This document shows, in pieces, positions 1 through 9,659 of a stretch of 29,383 nucleotides of DNA; the stretch's first letter is position 1; every line of letters starts with the position of its first letter. The stretch spans positions 10,305-39,687 of the forward strand of contig BFEA01001076.1 of assembly GCA_003427395.1 (NCBI GenBank). Reading direction: 5' to 3'. The stretch is from Chara braunii (taxonomy: Eukaryota > Streptophyta > Charophyceae > Charales > Characeae). The translations under genes were made by a program, and so were the position numbers. Under the pieces are notes generated by a model. It searched no databases and was not told where the DNA came from. It saw only the letters and a list, made by a program, of their open reading frames with translations.

Positions 1-135
1 GTGGGTTTGGCGTGGGTTTGGCGTGGGTTTGGGTTACTAATGGGCGTGGTTTTGGCGTGGGTTTGGCGTGCGTTTGGCGTGGGTTTGGCGTGGGTTTGGG
101 TTACTAATGGGCGTGGGTTTGGCGTGGATTACTAT
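1..135. repeat. 11-bp tandem repeat with a 66-bp higher-order unit
   Basis: The unit GTGGGTTTGGC repeats head to tail from the first base. Twice it is interrupted by GGGTTACTAATGGGC, about 66 bp apart, giving a higher-order period. The array runs off the left edge of the window, so its full length is unknown. It is G/T-rich on one strand like subtelomeric DNA, but it is not a canonical telomere repeat and is followed by ordinary interspersed sequence. Confidence 0.85.
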
Positions 136-159
136 GTATTTATATATATTTTTTTATAA

Positions 160-1640
160 GAACAAGGCTAGTCAGATATTGTTTCTAAAATGAGTGATAT
201 GACTATAGCCTTATCATAAACAAAAAATATAATTAGAGCATTGTTTTAAAAACGAATGGTTTAGTTTTACGACCAGTTTGAATACTAAGCATTTAAAAAT
301 ATATAATATTTTGTTATTTAACAGTTCGATGATGAATAAACATTGTTTATAAGATGAATTGTTTAGCCGCATGCCCAATTAAGAGAAAAGTAGTTGTGCA
401 ACCTGTTTATGTATAACAAAGGCAAAATATTAGGCATTATTTCTAAGTTGAATGACATGACTTAAGCCCCTATGTAAGTTGGGATAAAAAAATAATAGTC
501 TAAGGGTTCAACCAACTACTTATATGAAAAACAATTTTAGATTTTGTGAAATACTTACCTTGGTTATACGTGTTTCGTTTTAAGTCTAGTCTGATTTATC
601 TTTTGATAGGCAGTTACTTTAGATGCTCGCCGTGTGCTGAAGCTATAAGAGTTAGTTCAAAATTTATTTTTCAAACTTAAATTTATTTTTAATTTATATA
701 CGATATTGTATAAATATGGAAAAAATATTTTTGCTAGGGAAAGTGTTGCCCAAATTTCTACGAATCCAAAGAGTTAACAATTTTTTTTCATTACGAAATT
801 CAACTTTTATCTCAAACATATATCTGGCTTAGTAAAAATTTATGAAGTCTACCCTCTCTAAGAGAAGGGATGCCGAAAGTTTTACTAATAAAGGGTGTTA
901 GACAAAAAAATAATTTTGTGAAGTTAAAATTATTTTTAGGATTCAAGTTTAGCTTTGTATAAATTTTAGAAAAACGTTTTCGTTAGGGAAGCGCTTTAAT
1001 TTTATTTTACAAATTTAAAGAGTTAGTTAAAATTTTGCCTTTGCATTTGCAACTTAGTATAAATCTCGGAAAGTTACTTTTCTTAGGGAAGTGCTGCCAA
1101 TATTTTAATAATTCAGGGGGTCGAATAAAATTTGACTTTATAAATAAAAGGTCGTATTTGAAATTTCAGGTTTAGCATAGTATAAATTATGAAAATGCAT
1201 TTCCACTAGAGGTAGTATTATTGAAAATGTTATAGTTTCAGGAAATTAGTTTATTTTTTAATAGAAAAAACTTCATTAATCCAGCCTGTATTGAGGAGAT
1301 GCGGCCCAAATTTTCTTAGATTTATGATATCAATCAGAGATAGGTTTAAACTTAGTCTTGTGAGGAGTTGAATAAGATGTGATATGTGGTTTTATCCTCC
1401 ATACACCTATATATAACTTCGAATAATGTTATGTATTGTGTTATAGATCTTTTTCGCTCACTTCGATTCAAGGTTAACTGGTTTCAGCCTGATTCTGCAA
1501 GAATAAACTTCTGTGATATTTTGATAATCAGTAAGTTTACAACTCAACTTTAACTCGCTCTTGCGACTCAACCTAAGCCCTTAACCCTCTGTGGGTTGAA
1601 TTGTTTCTTTGAGATTTTACCAATAATTTTATTAAATGGC
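160..1640. other. AT-rich gene-free block with decayed ~120-bp tandem repeat
   Basis: This stretch is much richer in A and T than the rest of the window and has no open frame of note. From about 600 to 1300 a motif of the form TAGTATAAAT, then TTTT, then TAGGGAAGTGCTGCC, then AAAGAGTTA recurs about every 100-125 bases (near 600, 710, 830, 950, 1055 and 1175). The copies differ by many substitutions and indels, so this looks like an old satellite-like array or a decayed internally repetitive element. An organellar insertion was considered, but no organellar gene was recognised. Confidence 0.55.
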
Positions 1641-1819
1641 CGTACTTGGAGGGAAGTCACACTGTGGTTGTAAGAGTGATCACCTCGTGTTTAATAATCC
1701 TATTATGCTTATATTCGGTGTATTTGCGCTATTTACTTTGACTGTGTAGAATGATAAAGCGGATTTGCGATGAAAGAAAAAAAAAATCCCTTTTAAGTTT
1801 GATTTGTCTAATTTTTATA

Positions 1820-1950
1820 GTTGAGCATTGAGGTACAAGGCGGCTGTCAAAGTCAAACCCTTTAACATGTTCCAAGACCTCCAAAGATGGGGCCTCTTCC
1901 CAAGAGTCAGGGGTGTTTCGCCGCCATAAAGGGTCGAAGCCCACCTACCG
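1820..1950 (-). pseudogene. Possible chromodomain-like peptide remnant
   Basis: The minus strand reads a short open stretch containing DPLWRRNTPDSWEEAPSLE followed by VLEHVKGFDF. The W then SWE-aPSLE arrangement loosely resembles the end of the chromodomain found at the C-terminus of some Ty3/gypsy integrases. There is no ATG, an in-frame stop lies just upstream, and no integrase core or protease is seen nearby. A chance resemblance is quite possible. No function is claimed. Confidence 0.15.
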
Positions 1951-2039
1951 CTCCTCTCAACAGTGTACAGAAGAGGGAAGGACTCACAATCACGAATGCG
2001 ATTGTTTAGTGTCATGAGATTAGTAACCTCTCAAGACGC

Positions 2040-2053
2040 GTGTCAGCTGACAC
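2040..2053. repeat. Perfect 14-bp palindrome
   Basis: GTGTCAGCTGACAC reads the same on both strands. Outer CTCAA and TTGAG pairs extend it as an imperfect stem with a bulge. The function is unknown, and it may be the centre of a decayed foldback element. Confidence 0.7.
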
Positions 2054-2269
2054 TTGAGTGCCGAAAGCGACCCTCAAAATCATTGAGGACTGCATGGTTA
2101 TGAGCACCACATAATACATCATCACTGCAACTGCTTGCGTATTCATGCATGACTAGTCGACATGATAAAACCTATGTTGCCTCGATATTTATTCAGAGTC
2201 TCGCGTACGACATCCGCTTGTTTTTATTGTTAAAGGTTATGGGTTGAAAGTGGAAAAAAAACATTAGTT

Positions 2270-3095
2270 GTACTTTAAGTGCAAAACTTGGTTTTATCTT
2301 GTGAGGTGTATCTCGTGGTTTAGATTGGCCGTCCTAGTTGGTCTGCGTAGAACCGCGCTTGGGAGATCAGCCCCCATAGCGTTGGCTCGACTGCAGGTTC
2401 AATTGAAGTCAATCCTCCTTGCTGGTGGACCTTCCCCTGGGGTAGCACTTATCTGCTCTTTTTTCATTTTTAAAGGCTCAACCAATTCAATTAGCAGGCA
2501 GCACGAGTTCAAGCCTCCAACAAGGGTCATGCAGCGGCCGGCTGCACCCTATCTGCAGGTGGGCGATACCGGCCAGGGGTCAGCCGGTAGCATCAGGACC
2601 GAACTTCTCCGATGAGTCAGTTGCTGCTCCTCCCCTCTTGTACCCTCCCCATGCAAACCTCAGCAGTCTCTGCTCAAGGCCGCTGAGGGGCCCCAACGGC
2701 CTATCTCTGGGTGGCGGGCACCACGCTTACTCTGGAAGGTACACGAGGTCAGTGGGGACTGAACCTAAGATCTCCTGAATGCCACTTGTGTGCCTTTCCA
2801 AGTGCAAGCTTGCCCTGATAGGCCCTGAATGTAGGCCCTGCATGCCACTAGCGTTCGTTGGGTCTGAAATATTTCCATCATCCCCCTACCGGTACCGGTT
2901 CAACTGTTCAGTATACCCCTACGAATAGCTGTTTGGTACCAGCACAAATTTGACCCTACCATACCAGGGCAGAGCAGAAAGTTGCCCTTGCTTCTGACAG
3001 GGGCCTGGCACAAATATTCCAGGGCCCAAGGACACAGCAGAAAAGTCAAAGGTCAGAAGGGCGCGCTGCAAATAAATGCAACTTTGAGGGTCAAG
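2270..3095. other. Non-coding stretch, no gene recognised
   Basis: This is a GC-richer interval than the preceding AT block. Short open frames occur on both strands, but none resembles a known protein. Weak tRNA-like box A and B look-alikes (near 2325 and 2397 on +, near 2755 on -) could be remnants of short retroposons but are too degenerate to call. Confidence 0.5.
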
Positions 3096-3107
3096 ACGCA
3101 AAATTTC

Positions 3108-3160
3108 CCACAGAAAAAGAAAAAGAAAAAGAAAAAGAAAAAGAAAAAGAAAAAGAAAAC
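3108..3160. repeat. (AAAAAG)n microsatellite
   Basis: About eight copies of the hexamer AAAAAG stand in a row, followed a few bases later by a run of about 13 C. Lysine- or phenylalanine-rich reading frames across it are low-complexity artefacts. Confidence 0.95.
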
Positions 3161-3402
3161 TTTCTAACGGGAACCCCCCCCCCCACAGTCGGTACCCTCT
3201 GCCCCGTGATGCCGGTGCATTGACAGTTTTCCGCCGGCCTCTGACGAATCCACGTGGTCCAGACTGTGGGGCAGTTTGATCTGCACTCTTATGGCAAAAC
3301 GCTCGGTTACGCAAATCGGCTACAGACTAAAAAGGTAAAGTGTTAATTGATTGACGAGTCAAAAATTCAATCGTGTACTGCAATAGGAGAGGGTGCATGG
3401 AG

Positions 3403-3612
3403 TTGATTGCTCGATCGATCTGTAGCAAAAATGACGGAGTGTGATCGACTCGGTCGATCTGTAGTCTGTAGCAAAAATGATGACGTAGCTGATCGACCGA
3501 CCGGTCGATCGATCGATCTTCAGCAATCCTGATGACGTAGTTGATCGATCGAGTCGGTCGATCTCTAGCAATAATGATGACGTAGTTGATCGATCGATCG
3601 ATCGATCGATAT
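3403..3612. repeat. GATC-rich tandem array, ~60-bp unit
   Basis: About three to four diverged units each join a run of GATCGATC/GGTCGATCT to TAGCAAAAATGATGACGTAG. The last unit ends in a pure (GATC)n run at about 3588-3610. The array is therefore full of self-complementary tetramers and carries several TGACGTAG motifs. Confidence 0.8.
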
Positions 3613-3716
3613 TTAGGAATTGAGTGTTTTGTAGCTTGCTATGGGAGAGAGCGATGGCGGCGAGAAGGTGGATAGGTGGAGGCAATGATGAACATTCGGG
3701 CGGACTACAGTGAGAG

Positions 3717-3717
3717 G

Positions 3718-3773
<56 letters not shown>

Positions 3774-3789
3774 CGGGGGGGGGGGGGGG
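3717..3789. repeat. Very long poly-G tract
   Basis: 53 consecutive G (3721-3773), one C, then 15 more G. On the + strand this could fold as a G-quadruplex. Such a long G run is hard to sequence, so its exact length should be treated with caution. Confidence 0.9.
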
Positions 3790-3959
3790 CGCTGGCGGGA
3801 GCGCATCAGAAAGTGCTACTGCCTTCCCCCCCTTCTTGCCCCGAACACAATGCGCCGTGGTAAGTTGATAACGAGAATGTAGACAAGCTATCGTCCCGCA
3901 TTATGTTCCGTGCAGGCAAAATGAGGGTGTGTGAGGAGGAGAAGAAGGCTTAGATCGTC

Positions 3960-3992
3960 TGGTTGATTGATTGATTGATTGATTGATTGATG
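3960..3992. repeat. (TGAT)n microsatellite, short array
   Basis: About seven units of TTGA/TGAT in a row. The same tetramer forms the much larger array at 5375-5845. Confidence 0.9.
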
Positions 3993-4356
3993 ATTACCCT
4001 TGTGGCAGATTAGGGTTTGAGACTGGTGATCAAGGATGGAGGATGGAAGGTGGTTTTGACACGCTTGCGCTCTGGCTTGTCCGCTCGTGCCCTCTCTCTC
4101 TCTCTCTCTTTCTCTACAAATGGGAATACCCACGTCTTGATGACGAACAAGGCCATCTGCTGTATATAGATATGTAATCGGGGATTTCTCTTTTTTTGCA
4201 GACAAGAGTTTTGTCCTGGGTGGTCTCGTCCCGTCGTTTGGCCTGTGAAGGAGGGCCGGTGCTTGCATGTGGGACTTGTCATCTAGGATCTGTTTTTGGT
4301 GCTGTTGCTTGATGCCCCCTGTTTTGCTGTATTTGGCTGTTCCCTTCCTCTTTTCT

Positions 4357-4361
4357 NTGCN
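4357..4361. other. Ambiguous bases (two N)
   Basis: N at 4357 and at 4361 within CTTTTCTNTGCNTCTTTG. These mark unresolved consensus, and local sequence around them is less reliable. Confidence 0.95.
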
Positions 4362-4433
4362 TCTTTGCCCTTTGGCTGTGTGCAAGTGGGTCGATATGAC
4401 ACACGGGGGTGGGGGCAGCCGCCGCTCAACCTA

Positions 4434-4735
4434 CATCCACGTGGGCGGCCTTGTACGCAAGAGGTTCTGAACAGGGGGAGTTGTAAGGAAAAAGATATAA
4501 AAAAATGAATTCGTTTTTTCTTTTTTCTTGTTTTCTCTCTGTTTTTTCCGGCCTTTGCGCTCTGATATTCATGTGACATATAAATATCCACGTGGGCGGC
4601 CTTGTACGCAAGAGGTTCTGAACGGGGGGAGTTGTAAGAAAGAAGATAAAAAAACGAATTATTTTTTTCTTGTTGTCTTCTGTTTTTCTCGCCTTTGCGC
4701 TCTGATATTCATCTGCCGATCTATAAACAGTATAT
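4434..4735. repeat. 152-bp tandem duplication
   Basis: The segment beginning ATCCACGTGGGCGGCCTTG at 4434 repeats at 4586. The two copies share the order GTACGCAAGAGGTTCTGAAC, GGGGGAGTTGTAAG, a T-rich run, and CCTTTGCGCTCTGATATTCAT. They differ by small indels and substitutions, so this is an ageing duplication rather than an assembly copy. Confidence 0.85.
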
Positions 4736-4790
4736 ATAAATATATACAAGTACAGTATATATATATGTATAGAAACTCCGACGAAACAGT

Positions 4791-4858
4791 TTGCCACAGC
4801 CCCTCGTTTGTTGTCCTCTTCTCTCTCTCTGCCTACGGTTTACCGGGCAGTTCTGTTT
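4791..4858 (+). repeat. Dispersed repeat ACAGCCCC...CCGGGCAGTT, copy 1
   Basis: Related segments occur at about 11568-11655 and 11931-12005. All share GCCACAGCCC, a pyrimidine-rich middle, CTGCCT(A/G)CGG and ACCGGGCAGTT (diverged in the 11568 copy). The family is unrecognised. The copies near 11.6 and 11.9 kb continue into TGAAGTA and a purine-rich tail. Confidence 0.6.
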
Positions 4859-4908
4859 GTGACGATATATACATATACATATACAAATAGTATATATAAA
4901 TTTATATT

Positions 4909-5093
4909 GGTCTCGCCCACACGGCACATGAAACGAAAATGAAACGCGTGCATCTACCCAGAGAAGGTGGCGATCAACCCACTGGTTGCTACTCATGTAA
5001 GGAATGAATCTTTCCAGTTTCGTTGGAAAGATGCACTCGTTTTCTTCTTCTTCTTTTTTTTTTTTTCATTTCGTGCGTGCTGTGGCGCGCCCC
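4909..5093. mobile_element. Degenerate MITE with GGGCCTCGCC-type ends
   Basis: The left end GGTCTCGCCCACACGGCACA and the right end GTGCTGTGGCGCGCCCC are inverted, diverged versions of the clean termini seen at 28182-28348. Internally, GTGCATCTACCC on the left and AAGATGCACTCG on the right also mirror that element. No target-site duplication is clear. It is non-coding and non-autonomous. Confidence 0.5.
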
Positions 5094-5374
5094 TATGTTT
5101 TGGTTTCTTTCGCTATTCGATATTTATTTTGCTGTCATCCAAGGGTTGACGTGTCACTTTGCGGCGTGCTGCCTGCCTGTCGTCTTGTCGCGTGTCCATT
5201 TGCTGTTTGATTTCGTTGCTGTGCAGTGATTACCTGTTTAAGCTCTTCGTTGTCGGAGATTGAGGCGTATGAAAGTAGCGGCTTCTCCTTCGGTTTGTGG
5301 TGAGTGGCTTTCTTTTGCTCTAATAAGGAGCTTCGCCTCCAACCCTCTGTTTATCGTCCTACTTATCGTGATGC

Positions 5375-5518
5375 TCGATGATCATGATTGGTTGATTGAT
5401 TGATCATCGTAAGTGATTGGCAGTAATTGATTCATGATCATAATTCGTTGATTGATGATGATTGATTGATTGATTGATTAAGTGATTGATGATGACTGAT
5501 TGATTGATTGATGATGGC

Positions 5519-5554
<36 letters not shown>

Positions 5555-5845
5555 GATGACTGATTGATTGATTGATGATGGCTGATTAATTGATTGATTG
5601 ATTGATTGATGATGACGTTTGATTGATTGATTGATGATGGCTGATCGATTGATCGATTGATTGTGATTGATCAGTTCTGTTTGGTCATGATGCTTGTTGA
5701 CTATGAATGACTGATGATTGATTGATTGATTGATTGATTGATCATCATAAGTGATTGACGATGATTGATGATCATGATTGGTTGATTGATGATGATTGGT
5801 TGAGTGATGCTTGATTGTTTGATTGATTGATTACGATTGATCAGT
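5375..5845. repeat. (TGAT)n / (TGATGA) degenerate microsatellite field
   Basis: Dense arrays of TTGATTGA interspersed with GATGATGACTGA and GATGATGGCTGA blocks, with a weaker continuation at about 5935-6015. The mixed tetramer and trinucleotide pattern suggests repeated slippage plus short tandem duplications of about 60 bases. No gene is present. Confidence 0.9.
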
Positions 5846-6134
5846 TCTCTTTCCAAAAAGATTTGTCCGTACGAAGCCTTCTTTCACAAACCACGTGTAC
5901 CCATCTCGATCAAAGTAAGGCAAATCTTGTATAGATAGGTTATTGATAATCATGATTCACTGATAATCATGATTGACTGATGATCATGATTGACTGATGG
6001 TTGATGATGATTGCGTTGACGGCACAGTAATGGAAACTTCAAGTCCTTCTGCACTGCAAGTGCACGCCGCCGCTACATCAATCGCCAGCCCAGTGTGATG
6101 TAGTGTCATGCACTTGCACTAGGAGGTCCCACTA

Positions 6135-6246
6135 CGGGGCTCGCTCCACTACTTACGAAATGTGCAAAATGAAAATGAATTTTCCGCTAAAACATGGAAA
6201 GATGCACCGTCATATTTTTCTGTGTTTTGTTGGTGCGCGAGCACCC
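6135..6246. mobile_element. MITE, GGGGCTCGCTCCACTAC family
   Basis: It begins GGGGCTCGCTCCACTACTTA and ends GGTGCGCGAGCACCCC. The interior (AAATGTGCAAAATGAAAATG, TTTTCCGCTAAAACATGGAAA) matches the element at 25706-25823, which shows the two are copies of one family. The right terminus is also close to that of 4909-5093. Confidence 0.55.
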
Positions 6247-6584
6247 CTATGGCTGCTCCGATCCGAACGCAATCCCAAAGTTTTTGGAAGCGAGGCGGAA
6301 GTGATTTTTTTTTGGAAGCGAAGCGAAGGTTGATTTTGTTTTTCGAAGCGGAAATTGATTTTCCCTCCAGCAGGTCCACAAAAAAAAGAAGGGCAGAAAT
6401 TTGGTGCATGATTTATTTGTCGCACCCTATAAAAAAAATTAAAAAAATCGCTTTTGTGTTATGATGAAAAAAACGAGAGCAAAAAAAAAAACAGAAGCGA
6501 AGAGACTTGTCGCACCTTCTTTTCTCTCTACCAGCTCTCAAGGTTTGCCTCTGAGTCGCCCCTCCCTCTTCAACCTATCTGCTC

Positions 6585-6695
6585 ATGTCCCAACTTAGAT
6601 CTCTCACAACAAAAAATGTCCCAATTTGATCTGATCTCGCGCAACAAAAAATGTCCCAACTTAGATCTGATCTCTCGCAACAAAAAATGTCCCAG
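6585..6695. repeat. ~35-bp tandem repeat, three units
   Basis: Three units of ATGTCCCAACTTAGATCTGA plus TCTCTCGCAACAAAAA with small length differences (31, 35 and 36 bases), followed by a partial fourth. They sit directly before the ATC microsatellite field. Confidence 0.85.
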
Positions 6696-6743
6696 CTTGA
6701 CCAAGACGTCGAACACAAACGAGAATACCATTCGTCATCACCA

Positions 6744-6748
6744 TTTGC

Positions 6749-6801
<53 letters not shown>

Positions 6802-7512
6802 CCACCATCACCATCACCATTCTCATCCCCATCCCCATCCCCATCCCCATCCCCATCCCCATCATCCCCATCATCATCATCATCACGGTGACCATCCCCA
6901 TCCCCATCGCCATTCCCATCCCCATCCCCATCCCCATCCCCATCCCCATCCCCATCCCCATCATCCCCATCATCATCGTCATCATCACGGTGACCATCCC
7001 CATCCCCATCCCCATCCTCCTCCTCATCATCGTCATCATCACCATGACCATGACCATGACCATCACCATCACTGTTATCATCATTGTCATCATTATCATC
7101 ATCATCATCATCATCACATGATCATCACTATGATCGTCATAGTCACTGTTATGGTCGTGATTACCATCACCATCATTTCTTCATGATGATCATCATCAGC
7201 CGCAGAAGCAGCAGGGGCAGCAGGATCATCATCATTATCATGGTCAGAACCTCTACAATGAATGACCAACTCTACATCCACCTCATCATCATCATCATCA
7301 GCAGCAGCAGCAGCGTTGTCATCAAGAATCACAATACTTATGTAAACACACAACTGATGATCAAATGACAGATAGTCTACAGTTCATTCGACCATGAAAA
7401 ATGATGGTCATCCTCACCGTCATCATGTGTTCATCATCATCATCATCATCATCATCACATCACCATCATGATCATCATCTTGATCATCATCATCATCATG
7501 ATCATCATCTTA
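6744..7512. repeat. ATC trinucleotide and CATCCC hexanucleotide microsatellite complex
   Basis: A long (ATC)n run is followed by two blocks of (CCCATC)n, interrupted by CATCACGGTGACC, and then by degenerate CAT/GTCATC arrays to about 7360. A second (CAT)n array lies at 7428-7512. All long open frames here (poly-Ser, poly-His, poly-Ile, poly-Met) are products of the repeat period. The segment 6727-6950 reappears exactly at 17159-17382, where it is an assembly artefact. Confidence 0.95.
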
Positions 7513-7790
7513 GAATTTGAGGTGTGCCAACACAACAAACCCCGTAGTCAGACACACCTTTATGCTTGCTTAAAGCCTCTCCCTCTTCCCTATAGCAAAT
7601 CTCTGGAGAATCAATAGCCATGGACTTTCATAGGCATTTTTTTTTTGGTCACCTACCTATAGGAACGGAAATAGACACAAATCTCTGGTAATAGATCGAT
7701 TCCCGAAGTTTGCTAGCTTGGTACTGCTTTCTTTTTTTTTAGTGGAAAAAAACTATTGTTTGTTTCTTTTTTTTTTTGGGAAAAAGTTCA

Positions 7791-7854
7791 CGTGGGTCAC
7801 GACTTACCGGAGTGATAAGAGCATCTCCGATTCTCCATTAAGTCGTGACCCACG
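7791..7854. repeat. Hairpin: 16-bp perfect inverted repeat
   Basis: CGTGGGTCACGACTTA (7791-7806) pairs with its exact complement at 7839-7854. The loop carries a second small stem, CGGAG with CTCCG. T-runs followed by GGGAAAAA lie on both sides. It is probably the core of a foldback DNA element, since no gene is nearby. Confidence 0.8.
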
Positions 7855-7944
7855 TTTTTTTTGGGAAAAAACTTCTCGTGGCTCCCACTTCTAGACAGTT
7901 GTGACGACCGTATGGAGTTAATCTTTGGAGACTTTGCTTTTTCG

Positions 7945-8185
7945 GGGAAACTAGGCGGGAGTCACAAAAATGAGTTATAACTTAAAACTTATAAAACTTA
8001 TAATTGCACAATGATGGGCAAGATACAGTCTCGAATTGCAGTTGGGGCGGCAATGTATACAACCCAGCCTTCTGGCCAGGTGCAGGGTGCCCGAAGTGCA
8101 ATTGCAAACTGTATCTTTCTTGCCCCATAGTAGTGCAATTGTAATCTGTAACTCGTTTTTGCGACTCTACTGCGGTTTGCCAATT
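7945..8185. mobile_element. ~240-bp foldback (MITE-like) element
   Basis: The two arms are imperfect inverted repeats. The outer parts are GGGAGTCACAAAAATGAGTT on the left and the complement of AACTCGTTTTTGCGACTC on the right. The inner parts are AATTGCACAATGATGGGCAA with GATACAGT on the left and ACTGTATCTTTCTTGCCCC with ATAGTAGTGCAATT on the right. Only about 60 central bases are unpaired. It has no coding capacity. Confidence 0.65.
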
Positions 8186-8228
8186 ACCCCTGTTTTTTGA
8201 AAAAATAAATAAAAAAATAAAAAAATAA

Positions 8229-8367
8229 AATAGCCTTGAGATATCGTCATTGATCTGACTGGCCCCCCAGGTAATTCAGAATGATTTTATGTCATTCATC
8301 TAGATTTGAGCTTGGGTCTGTCTTTCAACAATTCATGGGTGTACCACCAACTGAGCTACTGTAGTGC
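8229..8367 (-). mobile_element. tRNA-derived SINE, minus-strand copy
   Basis: Read on the minus strand, it opens with a tRNA-like head containing the box A motif TAGCTCAGTTGGTGGTAC. Then come ATTGTTGAAAGACAGACCCAA and the box B motif GCTCAAATC. The body includes CATTCTGAATTACC, GGCCAGTCAGATCAATGACG and ATATCTCAAGG. The same order occurs at 11708-11889 and 16336-16484. The 3' side ends in a T-rich run. Confidence 0.75.
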
Positions 8368-8464
8368 AAGGAAGATGAGCGATAGCGCAATCCAGAAACA
8401 CCAAGCAGCATCATACATATGAAACCAGATAGTCTTTTTTTTAATTTTTTTTAATTTTTAATAA

Positions 8465-8517
8465 GCTCCATCTATTGGTGGGGAGCTACACCTGCTGGAA
8501 ACCAGGTCCAGCGTCCC
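8465..8517 (+). repeat. Dispersed repeat GCTCCATCTATTGGTGGGGAG..., copy 1
   Basis: It nearly matches 22206-22258 in the order GCTCCATCTAnTGGTGGGGAG, ACCTGCTGGAAAC, GGTCCAGCGTCCC. A partial copy (GCTGGAAACCGGGTCCAGCG) follows at 8579-8602. The family is unrecognised. The conserved core is short and GC-rich. Confidence 0.7.
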
Positions 8518-8602
8518 TTACATTATGATGGATTACATCATGAAAAGATTACCAGGAACAAATTTCAGTGTTCCCTATGCTGGAAACCGGGTCCAGCGTC
8601 CC

Positions 8603-9100
8603 ATCTGACCTCGAACCAAAAGCAGATTCAGATTCTGAATTGCGACTCGAGTTCCACCAAATAAGAGCACAGCACAAGCTCTCAAGTGACAATGTTGGGA
8701 ATATAGTCTCGTCGGCATCACCGATGAACCAATGTTGTTCCCCTGTCTGGCGCTCGGCGCCCAGACTACAGATGGCAGATCCCATCTAGCCTATATCTAC
8801 AAAAATGTCGCTGGTGACGTCAACAGATTTCCCAAGTAGAAGCAGATCTCGGCCAATGCCGTTCGCATCAAGCACCAGGTGGTATGTCCCTCGCTTCGCT
8901 CACAACCTCGATCCTCCAAACAGATGCCACATGCACCGGAAGACGACCGTGCGGCCCATCCAGAAACCAGCAGGCCAGCGCGGCTACGGCTGCCTGCGTA
9001 CACCCTGCTGGCCCGTGAGCGTGTGGGCACTCGCATCCGCAGCCAGCGCAGCAGCGCTTACACCAGGAGCAGCAAGTGGCCGAATATCCAGCCAGCAGCC
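8603..9100. other. Non-coding stretch, no gene recognised
   Basis: Overlapping open frames exist on both strands, but none carries a recognisable domain or starts convincingly. CTGGCGCTCGGCGCCCAG at about 8747-8764 is a short GC-rich inverted repeat. Confidence 0.5.
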
Positions 9101-9101
9101 A

Positions 9102-9251
9102 GGCCCCGAAGTGAACCATGGCTGGTTCTCAGGTCCCGAAGTGAACCATGGCTGGTTCTCAGGTCCCGAAGTGAACCATGGCTGGTTCTCAGGTCCCGAA
9201 GTGAACCATGGCTGGTTTTCAGGTCCACAAGTGTTTCACCATGGCCAGGGA
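9102..9251 (+). repeat. 30-bp tandem repeat, five units
   Basis: Units begin at 9102, 9132, 9162, 9192 and 9222. The first four are almost identical (GGTCCCGAAGTGAACCATGG then CTGGTTCTCA) and the fifth has diverged. The period is a multiple of three, so the + frame reads a repeated decapeptide EVNHGWFSGP. No start, homology or flanking gene supports a real protein. Confidence 0.95.
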
Positions 9252-9330
9252 AGAGTCTTTGTAATTTAGAGTGAATGCTGTGTCTGCCTATTACATCCAG
9301 ATCATGAGGTTAGTAAGGGTGAAGAGGAAG

Positions 9331-9580
9331 TAATTTGAGGGATTCCCAGAGGGGTTCAAACCCAAGGGAGTGGAACAGAGGCCTGACAGACCCAAAGAGG
9401 GGCCCTGTGTGTGGGCCCATGGGTGAACAGAGGCCTGATGGGCCCTAAGAGGATGTAATTTGAGGGATTCCCAAAGGGGTTCAAACCCAAGGGAGTGGAA
9501 CAGAGGCCTGACAGGCCCAAAGAGGGCCCCTGTGTGTGGGCCCATGGGTGAACAGAGGCCTGATGGGCCCTAAGAGGGGG
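9331..9580. repeat. 125-bp tandem duplication
   Basis: TAATTTGAGGGATTCCC begins the unit at 9331 and again at 9456. Both units run through GGGGTTCAAACCCAAGGGAG and GGCCCATGGGTGAACAGAGG to CCTGATGGGCCCTAAGAGG, with a handful of differences. GGGTTCAAACCC inside each unit is a near-palindrome. Confidence 0.9.
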
Positions 9581-9659
9581 GGTTGCATGTTGGTTGGCCG
9601 GGCTGGGCTGTGGAAAGGCCAGACCAAGTAATGTACAAGTAGTTTACGGCAACGGCCAG

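Noticed and set aside
1-135. Telomere or subtelomere at the left edge
   Set aside because: The 11-bp unit is not a known telomere repeat, and the window edge is arbitrary. Only a G/T-rich tandem array can be stated.
160-1640. Organellar DNA insertion
   Set aside because: The AT-richness fits, but no organellar gene, tRNA or rRNA fragment was recognised.
6585-6695. CRISPR-like spaced repeats (also considered for 3403-3612 and 9102-9251)
   Set aside because: These units are contiguous tandem repeats with no unique spacers, in eukaryotic sequence without cas genes.
6575-7121. Long poly-Ser, poly-Ile, poly-Met and poly-His frames
   Set aside because: They are translations of ATC and CATCCC microsatellites, open in several frames at once because the period is a multiple of three.
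9102-9251. Repeat protein with EVNHGWFSGP units
   Set aside because: The 30-bp tandem repeat explains the frame. There is no signal peptide, no convincing start and no homology.
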